Assembly: GCA_900470965.1 (NCBI GenBank)
Contig: UCCS01000045.1
Span: 91,791 to 138,951 of the forward strand
Direction of reading: 5' to 3'
Length of the DNA stretch: 47,161 bases
From: Hyphomicrobiales bacterium
Lineage (GTDB): Bacteria > Pseudomonadota > Alphaproteobacteria > Rhizobiales > Rhizobiaceae
Below the pieces are notes generated by a model. It worked only from the letters and a program-made list of their open reading frames with translations. It was not told the DNA's origin and did not search any database. The translations under genes and the position numbers were made by a program. Positions 26,680-35,703 of this stretch are shown piece after piece (within the stretch, counting starts at the first letter, position 1; the number at the start of each line of letters is the position of its first letter).

Positions 26680-26991
26680 GTGCTCGTCTGCAGTTGCAAT
26701 TACATAACCGACAAGGAAATCCGGGACGTCATCAACAATCTTCTCGATGAAGATTGTTGGCAGCTTATCGTGCCGGCGAAGGTCTATCACGCCATGGCCA
26801 AACGCGGCCGTTGCTGCGGATGTTTCCCGAACGTTGTCGATATCATCATCCAGACAACCGAAGATTATCATGCCCGTCGCCACTCGACGGAGACGGAAAT
26901 ATTTGATTTCATGTCCCGCTTGAAACAATTCCACGAGGAAAACAGGAGAGCGGACATTGAAAGGCGACAAAAAAGTCATCGAGCGGCTTAA
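26680..26991 (+). CDS. bfd: Bacterioferritin-associated ferredoxin (2Fe-2S)
   Basis: This 103-residue protein carries the Bfd cysteine pattern: Cys4 and Cys6 in VLVCSC, then Cys45 and Cys48 in [11 protein letters not shown], with the segment [10 protein letters not shown] between. Bfd binds bacterioferritin and passes electrons to release stored iron. The start is a GTG, with GGAATGAA about 8 bases upstream; an upstream continuation of the frame has no homology. A C-terminal extension of about 40 residues goes beyond the usual 64-residue length. It overlaps bfr by 35 bp. I found no convincing Irr or RirA operator in front of it. Confidence 0.88.
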   Translation: MLVCSCNYITDKEIRDVINNLLDEDCWQLIVPAKVYHAMAKRGRCCGCFPNVVDIIIQTTEDYHARRHSTETEIFDFMSRLKQFHEENRRADIERRQKSHRAA

Positions 26992-27442
26992 CGAGGCCCT
27001 TTTTCTAGAGCTCGGTGCAGTCAACCAGTATTGGGTTCACTATCGCCTTCTTGAGGACTGGGGTTACACCAAGCTCGCCAAGAAGGAACGCGCCGAATCG
27101 ATCGAGGAAATGCACCATGCCGACCGTCTGGTCGCGCGCATCATCTTCCTTGAAGGCCATCCCAATCTACAGACGCTTGCCCCGCTGCGCATCGGTCAGA
27201 ACGTCAAGGAAGTTCTGGAGGCCGATCTTGCCGGCGAATATGACGCCCGCACTGCCTACAAGAAATCGCGCGATATCTGTCATGACGCCGGCGACTACGT
27301 TTCCATGAAGCTTTTCGAAGAGCTGCTGGCAGACGAGGAAGGCCATATCGACTTCCTCGAAACGCAGCTCGAACTGCTCGAGAAGATCGGCGAAGCCAAA
27401 TATGGTCAGCTCAACGCAGATTCGGCCAACGAAGCCGAATAG
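26957..27442 (+). CDS. bfr: Bacterioferritin
   Basis: This 161-residue 24-mer iron-storage protein has all ferroxidase ligands at the standard positions: Glu18, Glu51, His54, Glu94, Glu127 and His130. The heme-binding Met52 is present in EEMHHADRL. The start is a TTG at 26957 giving [14 protein letters not shown], which matches the conserved Bfr N-terminus; GGAG precedes it at normal spacing. Its first 35 bases overlap the end of bfd in a different frame, so translation is probably coupled. It stores iron as ferric mineral and limits Fenton chemistry. A strong terminator follows. Confidence 0.95.
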   Translation: MKGDKKVIERLNEALFLELGAVNQYWVHYRLLEDWGYTKLAKKERAESIEEMHHADRLVARIIFLEGHPNLQTLAPLRIGQNVKEVLEADLAGEYDARTAYKKSRDICHDAGDYVSMKLFEELLADEEGHIDFLETQLELLEKIGEAKYGQLNADSANEAE

Positions 27443-27467
27443 TTCGCCATCGGCAATCTTATCTCAG

Positions 27468-27497
27468 CCGGCCGCCTGAAAGGCGGCCGGTTTCCTT
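27468..27497 (+). terminator. Rho-independent terminator of bfd-bfr
   Basis: A perfect 10-bp stem CCGGCCGCCT/AGGCGGCCGG with a GAA loop is followed by TTTCCTTTT. It lies 25 bp past the bfr stop. Confidence 0.85.
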
Positions 27498-27528
27498 TTG
27501 GAACGCATCGGTGAGCTTCGTTCGATGC

Positions 27529-28062
27529 TCAATCTTCCGGGATCAAGCCGGAAAGGTGGCTGAATTCCGTCACGACCCGTTCATAGACGGCGCGCTTGAA
27601 GGGAACGATTAGGCCGGGCAGGTCTTCCATCGGCTTCCATTCCCAAGCGTCGAATTCCGGCTCATGGCCGCCGGGCGGCGGGTTGATGGCGATCTCACTT
27701 TCGTCGCCCTCGAAGCGGAAGGCGAACCAGCGCTGCGTCTGGCCGCGGTACTTACCCCTCAGCCCGATGCCGATCAGTTGTGGCGGCAGGTCGTAGTTGA
27801 TCCAGTCCTTGGCCTCGGCAAGCAGGGTCACGGTCCGCATGCCGGTCTCTTCGTAAAGCTCGCGATAGGCTGCCTCCAGCGGGTCTTCGCCCTTGTCGAT
27901 GCCGCCCTGCGGCATCTGCCAGAGCTGGGGCGAACCGTCATACTCCGAATTACCATCAGGAATGCGCCGCCCGGCCCAGACAAGGCCCTCGCGGTTGAGG
28001 ATCATTACACCGACGCAGGGGCGATAGGGCAGGTCCTCAGCTTTTACGGTCGCCTGGCTCAT
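27529..28062 (-). CDS. rppH: RNA pyrophosphohydrolase
   Basis: This 177-residue Nudix hydrolase removes pyrophosphate from the 5' end of transcripts to start RNase E-dependent decay, and may also hydrolyse dinucleoside polyphosphates. The full Nudix box runs from 53 to 75 (G53, E59, R67, E68, E71, E72, G74), preceded by [10 protein letters not shown] as in RppH. The N-terminal [22 protein letters not shown] and C-terminal [12 protein letters not shown] also fit. It is the last gene of a minus-strand operon, 12 bp downstream of the deacetylase gene. Confidence 0.93.
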   Translation of the reverse strand: MSQATVKAEDLPYRPCVGVMILNREGLVWAGRRIPDGNSEYDGSPQLWQMPQGGIDKGEDPLEAAYRELYEETGMRTVTLLAEAKDWINYDLPPQLIGIGLRGKYRGQTQRWFAFRFEGDESEIAINPPPGGHEPEFDAWEWKPMEDLPGLIVPFKRAVYERVVTEFSHLSGLIPED

Positions 28063-28074
28063 GGTTTTCTCCGG

Positions 28075-29274
28075 TCAGGGATTCTTGGGGTCGTTGACGA
28101 GTGCAGCAACGCCGACAATCTCGATGCCGCGCATGGTCGCTTCCTCGCTCCATTTGGAGATCGCGTCAATGCTCTCGTCGAAGGCCGAGGCAACACCGAT
28201 TGCCTGGCCGTTGCGGCGGGCGATGCGTTCCAGTTCGTCGAGTTTCTGCAGGATGGTGTTCACATCGACCTGGCTGTCCAGTTGCAAGTCGGCGAAAGCG
28301 TAAGGAAGCTCCGTGCCTTTGGCGACCACGGCGGTCTTGGATTGCGCCGAAGTGCCATCGTCGAGAAACAGCAGCCCGCGCTTGCCGATATCCCGCATGA
28401 CCGGCTCCATGGCCTTGGGATCGGAGAGGAAACGTCCGCCCAGATAGTTCATGATGCCCGTATAGTTGGTGATCTCGCCCATCGCCCGGTGCAGGCTTTC
28501 GAGGTTGTGCGCCACAGGCTTCGACGTCAGCAGCGTATCCGGTCCTGGATCATTAGCTGGGTAATCGAACGGCTCCAGCGGCACCTGCAGCAATATTTCA
28601 TGGCCGCCGCGCCGCGCATCTTGCATCCAGCGCTGCAGGCTGTTGCCACTGGCGGCGAAGGCAAAGGTGATTTCCTCCGGCAATTGCTTGATGGCGCGCT
28701 GCGTGCCGGTCTGGCTGAGACCGAGGCCGCTGAGGACGATCGCGATGCGGGTGCCGCGCGTGCCGGACCACGGCCGCGCATATTGATCCATCGGACGCCG
28801 GCCATCGGGACCCGTGATGGGCAGCCGGCCGAAGGGTGTCTCTTCGAGCAGATTGTCGTTGGGGATGGCCGCCATGCGGGGATCCTGGCCCATCTGCATG
28901 GCATCGACCAGAACCGGGCCGCTACCATCGCGCTGGCGAGGGCTGTATTTAGTGACGACAGAACCGTCGCCTGTCACCATCCGTTCTACATTGGCGCCGG
29001 ATTGCGGCTCGGAGCGGGGCATGCCGTTTGCTGCCTGATTGGCAGATGCCTGCGGCTCCTGGATCGCGTCGGTCGGCGGCGCGGCCGCTGTGTCCAGCGA
29101 TGCCGGAGGCTTCGACTGCTCGAGGCCATCATTGCGAAATGCCGTGTAAAGGGAAAAGCCGCCAATCGCGACAAGACAGACGCTCGCGGCAATCTGTCCG
29201 ATCCGCAATATGCCGGGGCGCTTTCGCGCGGCCTTGCGGTTGCGGCCTAGAGGTGCATGCAGGTCCGTTCCCAA
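28075..29274 (-). CDS. Divergent polysaccharide deacetylase family protein
   Basis: This protein of about 399 residues has one N-terminal transmembrane helix (IAASVCLVAIGGFSLYTA) and a C-terminal domain of the divergent polysaccharide deacetylase family (PF04748). Visible features are RIAIVLSGLGLSQTGT, the ILLQVPLEPFDYP segment, MNYLGGRFLSD and LLFLDDGTSA. The start is a TTG at 29274 with GGAG 10 bases upstream; a further TTG at 29316 lies inside the upstream terminator hairpin and is less likely. The family is linked to the envelope but its substrate is unproven, and some family members lack the usual deacetylase metal ligands. It follows ctpA and precedes rppH by 12 bp. Confidence 0.85.
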   Translation of the reverse strand: MGTDLHAPLGRNRKAARKRPGILRIGQIAASVCLVAIGGFSLYTAFRNDGLEQSKPPASLDTAAAPPTDAIQEPQASANQAANGMPRSEPQSGANVERMVTGDGSVVTKYSPRQRDGSGPVLVDAMQMGQDPRMAAIPNDNLLEETPFGRLPITGPDGRRPMDQYARPWSGTRGTRIAIVLSGLGLSQTGTQRAIKQLPEEITFAFAASGNSLQRWMQDARRGGHEILLQVPLEPFDYPANDPGPDTLLTSKPVAHNLESLHRAMGEITNYTGIMNYLGGRFLSDPKAMEPVMRDIGKRGLLFLDDGTSAQSKTAVVAKGTELPYAFADLQLDSQVDVNTILQKLDELERIARRNGQAIGVASAFDESIDAISKWSEEATMRGIEIVGVAALVNDPKNP

Positions 29275-29295
29275 TTCGTTGCCACTCCAAAACCG

Positions 29296-29342
29296 GGAAA
29301 CAGCAGAAAGTCTCAAGGCCGGGCGGGCTGCCCGGCCTTGAG
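29296..29342 (-). terminator. Hairpin terminator after ctpA
   Basis: A perfect 13-bp inverted repeat (CTCAAGGCCGGGC with GCCCGGCCTTGAG, 29312-29324 and 29330-29342, loop of 5) lies 9 bp after the ctpA stop. On the minus strand the stem is followed by ACTTTCTGCTGTTTCC, only moderately T-rich. Termination may be partial, letting some transcript reach the deacetylase and rppH genes. Confidence 0.6.
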
Positions 29343-29351
29343 ATCGATGGA

Positions 29352-30674
29352 TTACTTGGCGACGACAGCCTTTTCAGGGTCCGGCGGGAAGGACGGGTCA
29401 GTCTTCTTGCCGCGCAGCAGATCGAGCGCGTAGTTGAGCTGGACGTCATCCTTCGGATCCGGCGGGACGTAGGCAACCGATCCCGAACCTTCGTCGGTCT
29501 CGCTCTGGCCCTTGATGTGGCCGCGCAGGGCAGATTCGCCCTCGGTCACCATCTTGCCTTGCAGATCGGCCGGAAGGGGCTCTTCCACCTTGATGTCAGG
29601 CGTAATGCCGGTGCCCTGGATCGAGCGGCCCGACGGTGTGTAGTAGAGCGCCGTCGTCAGGCGCAGCGCACCGTTTTCGCCAAGCGGAATGATGGTCTGG
29701 ACCGAACCCTTGCCGAAGGAACGCGTGCCGAGAACCGTGGCACGGCGCAGATCCTGCAGGGCGCCGGCAACGATTTCCGACGCGGAAGCCGAGCCGCCGT
29801 TGATGAGGACGATCAGCGGCTTGCCATCCGTCAGATCGCCCGGGCCAGCATTGAAGCGGCGGGTTTCATCCGGATTGCGGCCACGGGTCGAAACCACTTC
29901 GCCGCGCTGCAGGAAGGCGTCGGAAACATTGATCGCCTGATCGAGCAGACCGCCGGGGTTGAGACGCAGGTCAAGGACGAAGCCCTTGAGCTTGTCGGCC
30001 GGAATGGTCGCCTTGATCTTCTGGATCGCCTTTTCGAGGTCCGGATAGGTCTTCTCGGTGAAGGAGATGACGCGCAGATAGCCGACATCGTCCTCGACGC
30101 GCGACTTGACCGCCTGAACGGCAACGACGTCACGTACGATCGTAAGTTCGATCGGCTTGTCGGCGCCCTTGCGGATGAGCGTCAGCTTGATCGGCGTGTT
30201 GACGGCGCCGCGCATCTTTTCGACGGCGTCTTCGAGCTTCAGGCCGCGAACAGACTGGCCATCGATTTCCGAAATATAGTCGCCGGCCAGAACGCCAGCC
30301 TTGGCAGCCGGAGTATCGTCGATCGGGGTGATGACCTTGACGAGTTCGTCTTCCATGGTGACTTCGATACCGAGGCCGCCGAACTCACCCTTGGTCTGGG
30401 TGCGCATGTCTTCGGCGTCCTTCGCATTCATGTAGCTGGAATGCGGATCGAGCGAGGACAGCATACCATTGATGGCGCTTTCGATCAGCTTGTCCTCGGC
30501 CGGCGGCGTTACGTATTGTGCACGCACGCGTTCGAAGACGTCACCGAATACCGAAAGCTCCTTATAGGTCGATGCTCCCGCCGCCTCTGCAGGCACGCCT
30601 GCGGAGTAAATGACGCTCATCGCGGTCGCGCCCATCAGTGCGCCCACCAGAACAAGAGAAGCCCTACGAATCAT
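29352..30674 (-). CDS. ctpA: C-terminal processing protease (S41 family, CtpA)
   Basis: This 440-residue exported serine protease has an N-terminal membrane/signal segment (MIRRASLVLVGALMGATA), a PDZ domain at about 100-185 containing GLGIEVTMED and AGVLAGDYISEIDG, and the S41 catalytic core. The catalytic serine lies in the SASAS stretch (295-299), with the general-base Lys322 in SFGKGSVQ. CTPs cut C-termini of periplasmic proteins, often peptidoglycan hydrolases. The start is placed at the ATG at 30674 from the signal peptide and a GGAAAGG site. It overlaps the 3' end of the EnvC-like gene by 11 bp, so the two are co-translated. Pairing a protease with a hydrolase activator suggests cell-wall control (inference). 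Confidence 0.94.
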   Translation of the reverse strand: MIRRASLVLVGALMGATAMSVIYSAGVPAEAAGASTYKELSVFGDVFERVRAQYVTPPAEDKLIESAINGMLSSLDPHSSYMNAKDAEDMRTQTKGEFGGLGIEVTMEDELVKVITPIDDTPAAKAGVLAGDYISEIDGQSVRGLKLEDAVEKMRGAVNTPIKLTLIRKGADKPIELTIVRDVVAVQAVKSRVEDDVGYLRVISFTEKTYPDLEKAIQKIKATIPADKLKGFVLDLRLNPGGLLDQAINVSDAFLQRGEVVSTRGRNPDETRRFNAGPGDLTDGKPLIVLINGGSASASEIVAGALQDLRRATVLGTRSFGKGSVQTIIPLGENGALRLTTALYYTPSGRSIQGTGITPDIKVEEPLPADLQGKMVTEGESALRGHIKGQSETDEGSGSVAYVPPDPKDDVQLNYALDLLRGKKTDPSFPPDPEKAVVAK

Positions 30675-32103
30675 TGCGTGCCTTTCCAGTGTCTTTGGCG
30701 GTCCACCACGGTCGGGAATCGACCGGTTTACCGTCCTTTCGAAACTCAATGTAAAGCGTTGGCCGATCTGTTTCCAGCGCCAATGCTGTCGCGCTTGCCA
30801 CTCTTTTCGCGCCCATCACGGCCAGAGGCTCGCCGGAGAAAACGAATTTTCCCTGACGGGTGCTGATCGTATCCATGCCTGAGAGAACCAGGTGATATCC
30901 GCCGCCAGCGTCGAGGATGATCATCTGGCCATAGCTGCGGAAAGCACCGGCAAAAACCACCAGTCCATCAGCAGGCGCGGTCACCACCGTTTCCGCATTG
31001 GTCGCGACCGTCATTCCCATGGCCTCGTGTCCGGTACCGTCGGCATCGCCGAACTGGCGCAGAATATCGCCTGCCACAGGCAGCTCCAGTTTCGCCTTCA
31101 ATTCTCCGAAGGGATATGCGGGCGCAATGCGGTTTTTATCGGGCACTCCGCTGTCGGCCAGGGCCTTCGCCTGGGCGCGCTGCTCGTCCGTCAGGAGCTT
31201 GTGGTTCTCCTCTGCCTGCCTGGCGGCGGCTGCGGCATCGCGCACGGAGGCGATTTCCGTTTCCATCGAAGCGACGAGGCTTTCGAGCGTCGTTGCCTTG
31301 CTTGCCAGCTCCTGAGACCGCTGCTTTTCGGCTTCCAGTTCGGCGGCATTGGAGCGGCTCAGCTTGTCGTTTTCGGCAAGCAGCAGATCCATGCGCCGCT
31401 CCTCCTCCAGGCTGTTTGCCATAGTGGTGGTCAGGCCTTCCTTCTCCTTGGCGCTTGCCGTCTGCAAAGCCGCGAGATCGGCGAGATCGGCTGCCAGCTT
31501 TTCAGTCTCCTTGCGGATACCGGGAACCACGGCGCCGAGCAGAATGGCGCTGCGGACCGAGGCAAGCGCATCATCGGGTGTCACGAGAAGGGCGGGTGGC
31601 GGGTTGCGGCCCATGCGCTGCAAGGCGGCGAGAACCTCGGCCAGGAGGCCGCGGCGCTCATGCAGCGAGCGGCGGATGCCATCTTCCTTGACGCCGAGCT
31701 CGGCGAGTTTCTTCTCGCTGTCGAGAATCTCGCCTTCCAGGGATTTCCGGCGGGTGGCGGAATCGATCAGTGCCTGTCGAATGCTTGCCGTGCTCTTTTC
31801 CAGATTGTCGATGCTGCTCTGAAGCTCGCTCGCCTTGTCCGAGGAGAGACTGATCGTCTTCGACAGCTTGTTTAGCTCGGCCCTCGTCTCGTCGCGCTTC
31901 TTCGCAAGTTCGGCGGCAGGATCAGGCGGCGGCTGTTCGGCTGATGTGACCGAGGCGGCCGGTTCGGCTGCTGCGGGCGGTGGCGGCGCATCCTGCGCCT
32001 GCACGGCAAAGGGGTTTCCCGAAATGGCAATGACGGCCGCACCGAGCCCTGCGGCAACGGCCGGCAGAAACAGGCGGGATCGCTTGGGGGCAGCTCTCGT
32101 CAT
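30664..32103 (-). CDS. EnvC-like murein hydrolase activator (degenerate LytM)
   Basis: This 479-residue exported protein has a signal peptide, a Pro/Ala-rich stretch, long coiled coils (about 65-330), and a C-terminal LytM/M23 domain (about 345-465). The metallopeptidase ligands look degenerate: the first motif is GHEAMGMTV, where the metal-binding Asp is replaced by Thr, and the second His-x-His motif reads YHLVLSG. That pattern matches EnvC-type proteins, which lack catalytic zinc and instead activate cell-division amidases. It therefore probably works at the septum. It overlaps ctpA by 11 bp. Whether some zinc ligands survive cannot be settled without a structure-based alignment. Confidence 0.88.
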   Translation of the reverse strand: MTRAAPKRSRLFLPAVAAGLGAAVIAISGNPFAVQAQDAPPPPAAAEPAASVTSAEQPPPDPAAELAKKRDETRAELNKLSKTISLSSDKASELQSSIDNLEKSTASIRQALIDSATRRKSLEGEILDSEKKLAELGVKEDGIRRSLHERRGLLAEVLAALQRMGRNPPPALLVTPDDALASVRSAILLGAVVPGIRKETEKLAADLADLAALQTASAKEKEGLTTTMANSLEEERRMDLLLAENDKLSRSNAAELEAEKQRSQELASKATTLESLVASMETEIASVRDAAAAARQAEENHKLLTDEQRAQAKALADSGVPDKNRIAPAYPFGELKAKLELPVAGDILRQFGDADGTGHEAMGMTVATNAETVVTAPADGLVVFAGAFRSYGQMIILDAGGGYHLVLSGMDTISTRQGKFVFSGEPLAVMGAKRVASATALALETDRPTLYIEFRKDGKPVDSRPWWTAKDTGKARNDS

Positions 32104-32227
32104 GCGTGTCGGGGTTTACTCGTTCAAATCGCCCGGAACCTAAGCTGATTTGGGGCTGTTGACCAGAAAGTTTGAATGAGAAGAGGCCCTGAGGCAAAAC
32201 ACGGCTGCGTGAGTGTTTTGGTCTGCA

Positions 32228-32710
32228 TCAGACGCGATGATAAGGGTGGCCGGACAGGATGGTCACGGCCCGATAAAGCTGTTCGGCAATGAGCGTGCGG
32301 ACGATCTGATGAGGCCAGGTCATCTTGCCAAGGCAAAGGATCATGTTGGCGCGGTCGTAGAGGGAAGGGTCGAGGCCATCGGCACCGCCGATTGCGATCG
32401 TCAGGTCGCGTTTGCCTTGATCGCGGTAGCCGGCGAGAAGATTGGCGAAAGCTTCGCTGTCCAGCGCCTTGCCGCGTTCGTCGAGGAGAACGAGGATGCT
32501 GCCTTCGGGGAGCGATTTCAGCAGCATCGCCGCTTCCTCGCGCTTGCGGGTCTCCGCATTGGAGGCGCGGCTTTCGGCTACTTCGGCGATACGAGAAAAT
32601 TCCAGGCCGATCGCAGGACCGGCCTTTGCAAAACGGTCGAAATAACGGGCCGCAAGATCCTTTTCGGGGCCGGGCTTCAGCCGTCCCACCGCAAAAAGAC
32701 CAATCCGCAT
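32228..32710 (-). CDS. rlmH: 23S rRNA pseudouridine(1915)-N3-methyltransferase
   Basis: This 160-residue SPOUT methyltransferase methylates pseudouridine 1915 in helix 69 of 23S rRNA on assembled ribosomes. It has the N-terminal MRIGLFAVGRLKPGPE, ILVLLDERGKALDSE, the SAM-binding IAIGGADGL, MTWPHQIVRTLIAEQLYRA and the C-terminal HPYHR required in the family. The length is standard. It follows rsfS on the same strand, the usual pairing in many bacteria, and is followed by the EnvC-like gene. Confidence 0.95.
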   Translation of the reverse strand: MRIGLFAVGRLKPGPEKDLAARYFDRFAKAGPAIGLEFSRIAEVAESRASNAETRKREEAAMLLKSLPEGSILVLLDERGKALDSEAFANLLAGYRDQGKRDLTIAIGGADGLDPSLYDRANMILCLGKMTWPHQIVRTLIAEQLYRAVTILSGHPYHRV

Positions 32711-32828
32711 TCATCCGCTCCTGCTATGCCGCGCTTCCGAAGCGCAATGTGGACTTACCGGCCAGCTATCGAAAGCCGGCCCGGTCAGCTACCACGTCTC
32801 AGGCGCCGGGCGAATGCCAGGCTGCCTG

Positions 32829-33272
32829 TCAGTGCCGCGTTTCCTCGTCCATATCCGGAGCCGCCCACATCTTTTCGATGTTGTAGAACTCACGAATTTC
32901 GGGACGGAACACATGCACGATGATGTCACCGGTATCGATCAGGATCCAGTCACCGCCTTCCTGACCTTCGACGCGGGCAGTACCGAAGCCCTCGTCCTTG
33001 AGATCAGTCAGAAGATGATCGGCGATCGCCATGACATGCCTGTTCGAACGGCCGGAGACGACAACCATGTAGTCTCCCAGCGCCGATTTTCCGGCAATGT
33101 TGATGGTGACGATATCTTCAGCTTTGGAGTCCTCGAGGCTGACGAGGACGGCTTCCAGAGCACGGGCGGCGGCATCGGCGCCACGTTCCGCACCCTTCGG
33201 GATAACGGCAAGCGTTTTTCCCTTGGCGTGTACTGTTGTCAGTGCTTTCCCTTTCCTGGAATGACAAACCAT
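32829..33272 (-). CDS. rsfS: Ribosome silencing factor RsfS
   Basis: This protein of about 147 residues binds L14 and blocks subunit joining when nutrients are limiting. It has the family's GDYMVVVSGRSNRHVMAIAD, VEGQEGGDWILIDTGDIIVHVF, and the C-terminal REFYNIEKMW. Start choice is uncertain: the ATG at 33272 is used, a GTG at 33281 is possible, and homology begins only near residue 15, where a purine-rich GGAAAGGGAAAG lies just upstream but no standard start codon follows. It precedes rlmH. In many bacteria nadD lies directly upstream of rsfS; here the mod locus lies between them. Confidence 0.92.
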   Translation of the reverse strand: MVCHSRKGKALTTVHAKGKTLAVIPKGAERGADAAARALEAVLVSLEDSKAEDIVTINIAGKSALGDYMVVVSGRSNRHVMAIADHLLTDLKDEGFGTARVEGQEGGDWILIDTGDIIVHVFRPEIREFYNIEKMWAAPDMDEETRH

Positions 33273-33481
33273 GCACAACACGGATCCAGCAGAACCGGAT
33301 CATGGTTAAGATAGGCATCAAACCATTAATGTTTCAAGACGCGGCGCAGCGCGCGAACGGCCGAAAGCCGCATTTGGCGTCACGAAATCGAGATTTCGAC
33401 CCTCGGTCGAGATGGAGGTGCGGTGTACAGCGTCTGCGGTCGGGCGTAAAGTGCCGGTGATTTCCGCAAATACCGACCGAC

Positions 33482-33859
33482 ATGACCGAAACCGCCAAAA
33501 ATCCGCTCGCACCTGTCCTGCGAATCACCTTTCCCGATGACGATCGCCTCGGCCACGGCAAGATGGAGCTGCTCGAGCATATCCGCGAGACAGGTTCGAT
33601 CTCGGCCGCCGGCCGCGCCATGGACATGTCCTATCGCCGTGCCTGGATGCTGGTTGCCGAGATGAACCGCATGTTCAAGGCGCAGGTGGTGGAATCGCAG
33701 CGCGGCGGCCAGAAGGGCGGCGGTGCGACACTGACGCCATTCGGGGAACAATTGCTGGCGCGCTTTCGCGACATGGAAAAGACGGTGCGCACCAGCCTTG
33801 CCGATGATCTCGCCTGGCTGGAAAACAACCGTAATCTGCAGCCGGACGGCCGGCGCTGA
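33482..33859 (+). CDS. modE: ModE-type molybdenum-responsive regulator, DNA-binding domain only
   Basis: This 125-residue protein is the N-terminal winged helix-turn-helix domain of ModE: KMELLEHIRETGSISAAG, then MDMSYRRAWMLVAEMNRMF with the recognition helix. E. coli ModE has a further C-terminal pair of molybdate-binding domains; none is present here, so the protein either binds molybdate differently or works with a partner. It is tail-to-tail with modC, whose stop codon abuts its own (TGATCA), and it probably regulates the modABC operon through the operator before modA. Confidence 0.88.
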   Translation: MTETAKNPLAPVLRITFPDDDRLGHGKMELLEHIRETGSISAAGRAMDMSYRRAWMLVAEMNRMFKAQVVESQRGGQKGGGATLTPFGEQLLARFRDMEKTVRTSLADDLAWLENNRNLQPDGRR

Positions 33860-34930
33860 TCAGGCTTCCAGCGCCACCGTCTTGATAACGGCGAAAGCCG
33901 GCATGCCCGGGCGTAATCCCAGACGCTCGCAGGACAGCGCGGTGATGCGCGAGAGCACGGCGTTGCCGGTGCAATCGAGGCGGATCTCGACGGTTCCATC
34001 CTCCGTCGGCGAAATCTGCGTGACTGTTCCTTCCAGAATGTTGAGGGCGCTCAACCCTTCCGGCTTCCGTGTTGCCAGCATCACGTCTCGGGCGGGGATG
34101 TGGATGCGCACAGGCTTGCCTATGGCGGGCGCAGCACCCGGAACATAGAGCCTGCCCGCCTTCAGCAGCACTGTCGAAATCCGATGGGCCAAATCGATAC
34201 TTTCGACTGTGCCCTCCAGCACTGCACCGGCTTCCTTTCGGTCTTCCGGGAGCAGCGACGAACGGCTGAGGATTTCTGCTGCGGGGCCTGCGGCTTCCAC
34301 TTTGCCGTCGCGCATGACCACGACCTGATTTGCCAGGCGCGCGACTTCGGAGATCGAATGGCTGACATAGACGATCGGAATATCCATCTCGTCACGCAGA
34401 CGCTCGAGATAGGGCAGAATCTCGGCCTTGCGGGCTTCGTCCAATGCGGCCAATGGCTCATCCATGAGGAGCAGGCGCGGCGAAGAAAGCAGTGCGCGAC
34501 CGATCGCGACACGCTGCTTTTCGCCCCCCGACAGCTTTGAAGGGCTGCGGGCGAGCAACTGGCCGATGCCGAGCAGGTCGACGACACGATCGAAATTTTC
34601 AATGTGTGCGGATCTCGGCGTGAACCAGCGGCCGTAGGCGAGATTTGTCCGGACGCTCAAATGCGGAAAAAGCCGGGCTTCCTGGAAGACGTAGCCGAAG
34701 CGGCGGCGGTGCCGGGGAATGAAGATGCCCTTTGTAGTATCCGTCAGCGCCTCGCCGTCGAGCAGGATCCGGCCTTCGGTCGGTCGGGTAAGGCCAGCAA
34801 TGATGCGGATCACGGAGGTCTTGCCGGAGCCGGAACGGCCGAAGAGCGCCGTCACGCCGCGCTCGGAGGTGAAGGCGGCATCGAGCCCGAAGGCGCCGAG
34901 GCGATGTCTTGCTTCGACGATGAGCGTCAT
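33860..34930 (-). CDS. modC: Molybdate ABC transporter ATP-binding protein
   Basis: The 356-residue ATPase drives molybdate uptake by ModABC. It has Walker [10 protein letters not shown], signature [15 protein letters not shown], Walker [14 protein letters not shown], and the H-loop [11 protein letters not shown]-terminal molybdate-binding (MOP/TOBE) domain of about 65 residues follows residue 290 ([17 protein letters not shown]), which gives the family its metal feedback. Its start overlaps modB by four bases, so translation is coupled. Confidence 0.95.
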   Translation of the reverse strand: MTLIVEARHRLGAFGLDAAFTSERGVTALFGRSGSGKTSVIRIIAGLTRPTEGRILLDGEALTDTTKGIFIPRHRRRFGYVFQEARLFPHLSVRTNLAYGRWFTPRSAHIENFDRVVDLLGIGQLLARSPSKLSGGEKQRVAIGRALLSSPRLLLMDEPLAALDEARKAEILPYLERLRDEMDIPIVYVSHSISEVARLANQVVVMRDGKVEAAGPAAEILSRSSLLPEDRKEAGAVLEGTVESIDLAHRISTVLLKAGRLYVPGAAPAIGKPVRIHIPARDVMLATRKPEGLSALNILEGTVTQISPTEDGTVEIRLDCTGNAVLSRITALSCERLGLRPGMPAFAVIKTVALEA

Positions 34931-35628
34931 TCCGGATCGATCCTCCGGCCGGCGAGATAGGCGAGGAATTCCGAAGCCAGCAGGGCCAGCATCGAAATGG
35001 CGATGGAAATGAGGGTGAGCCGCATGGCGACAGCGTCACCACCCGGCACCTGGGTAAAGGTATAGATGGCGGTCGACAGGGTCTGCGTTTCGCCCGGGAT
35101 ATTGGAGACGAAGGTGATGGTGGCCCCGAACTCGCCCATCGCCTTGGCAAAGCAGAGGATCATGCCGGTAATGATGCCGGGAATGATCAGCGGCAGCGTG
35201 ACGGTCAGGAAGACCAATGCCGGGCTCGCGCCAAGCGTCCCGGCGGCTTCCTCGAGCTTGCGGTCGACGGCCTCGATGGAGAGACGGATGCTGCGCACCA
35301 TCAGTGGAAAACCCATGACGCCACAGGCAAGCGCTGCACCGGTCCAGCGGAAGGAGAGCACGATACCCAGATATTGATCCAGCAGGCTGCCGATCGGGCC
35401 GCGGCGGCCGAAAAGGATGAGGAGAATGAAGCCGGTAACAACAGGTGGCAGGATCAGCGGCAGATGGACGATGCCGTTCAGGATGGACTTGCCCCAGAAG
35501 CGGCCGCGGGCAAGCAGCAGGGCGACGAGGATGCCGAGCGGCAGGCTTGCTACCATGGCGACGAAGGAAATGCGCAGGCTCAGCAGGATCGCCGTCCATT
35601 CCTCATCGCTCAAGCCGAACATATCCAA
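34927..35628 (-). CDS. modB: Molybdate ABC transporter permease
   Basis: This 233-residue inner-membrane permease has about five to six helices and the binding-protein-dependent transport loop [23 protein letters not shown] that contacts ModC. The N-terminal [16 protein letters not shown] is typical of ModB. It overlaps modC by four bases and follows modA by 75 bp. Confidence 0.95.
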   Translation of the reverse strand: MDMFGLSDEEWTAILLSLRISFVAMVASLPLGILVALLLARGRFWGKSILNGIVHLPLILPPVVTGFILLILFGRRGPIGSLLDQYLGIVLSFRWTGAALACGVMGFPLMVRSIRLSIEAVDRKLEEAAGTLGASPALVFLTVTLPLIIPGIITGMILCFAKAMGEFGATITFVSNIPGETQTLSTAIYTFTQVPGGDAVAMRLTLISIAISMLALLASEFLAYLAGRRIDPE

Positions 35629-35703
35629 GCGTCATCTTCTCCGAAATAGTGAAGGCCCGCCGAAGCGAGCCTTCACGCTAAGCTTTGGGCGCCAATTACG
35701 CAA

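Noticed and set aside
26509..26680. Possible Irr or RirA operator before bfd
   Set aside because: I looked for TTTAGAA-type and TGA-N9-TCA-type dyads and saw none convincing; TTGACA at 26617 has no -10 at the proper distance.
27664..30866. Two long plus-strand frames across the deacetylase and ctpA genes
   Set aside because: Both are antisense shadows of clear minus-strand genes with intact catalytic motifs.
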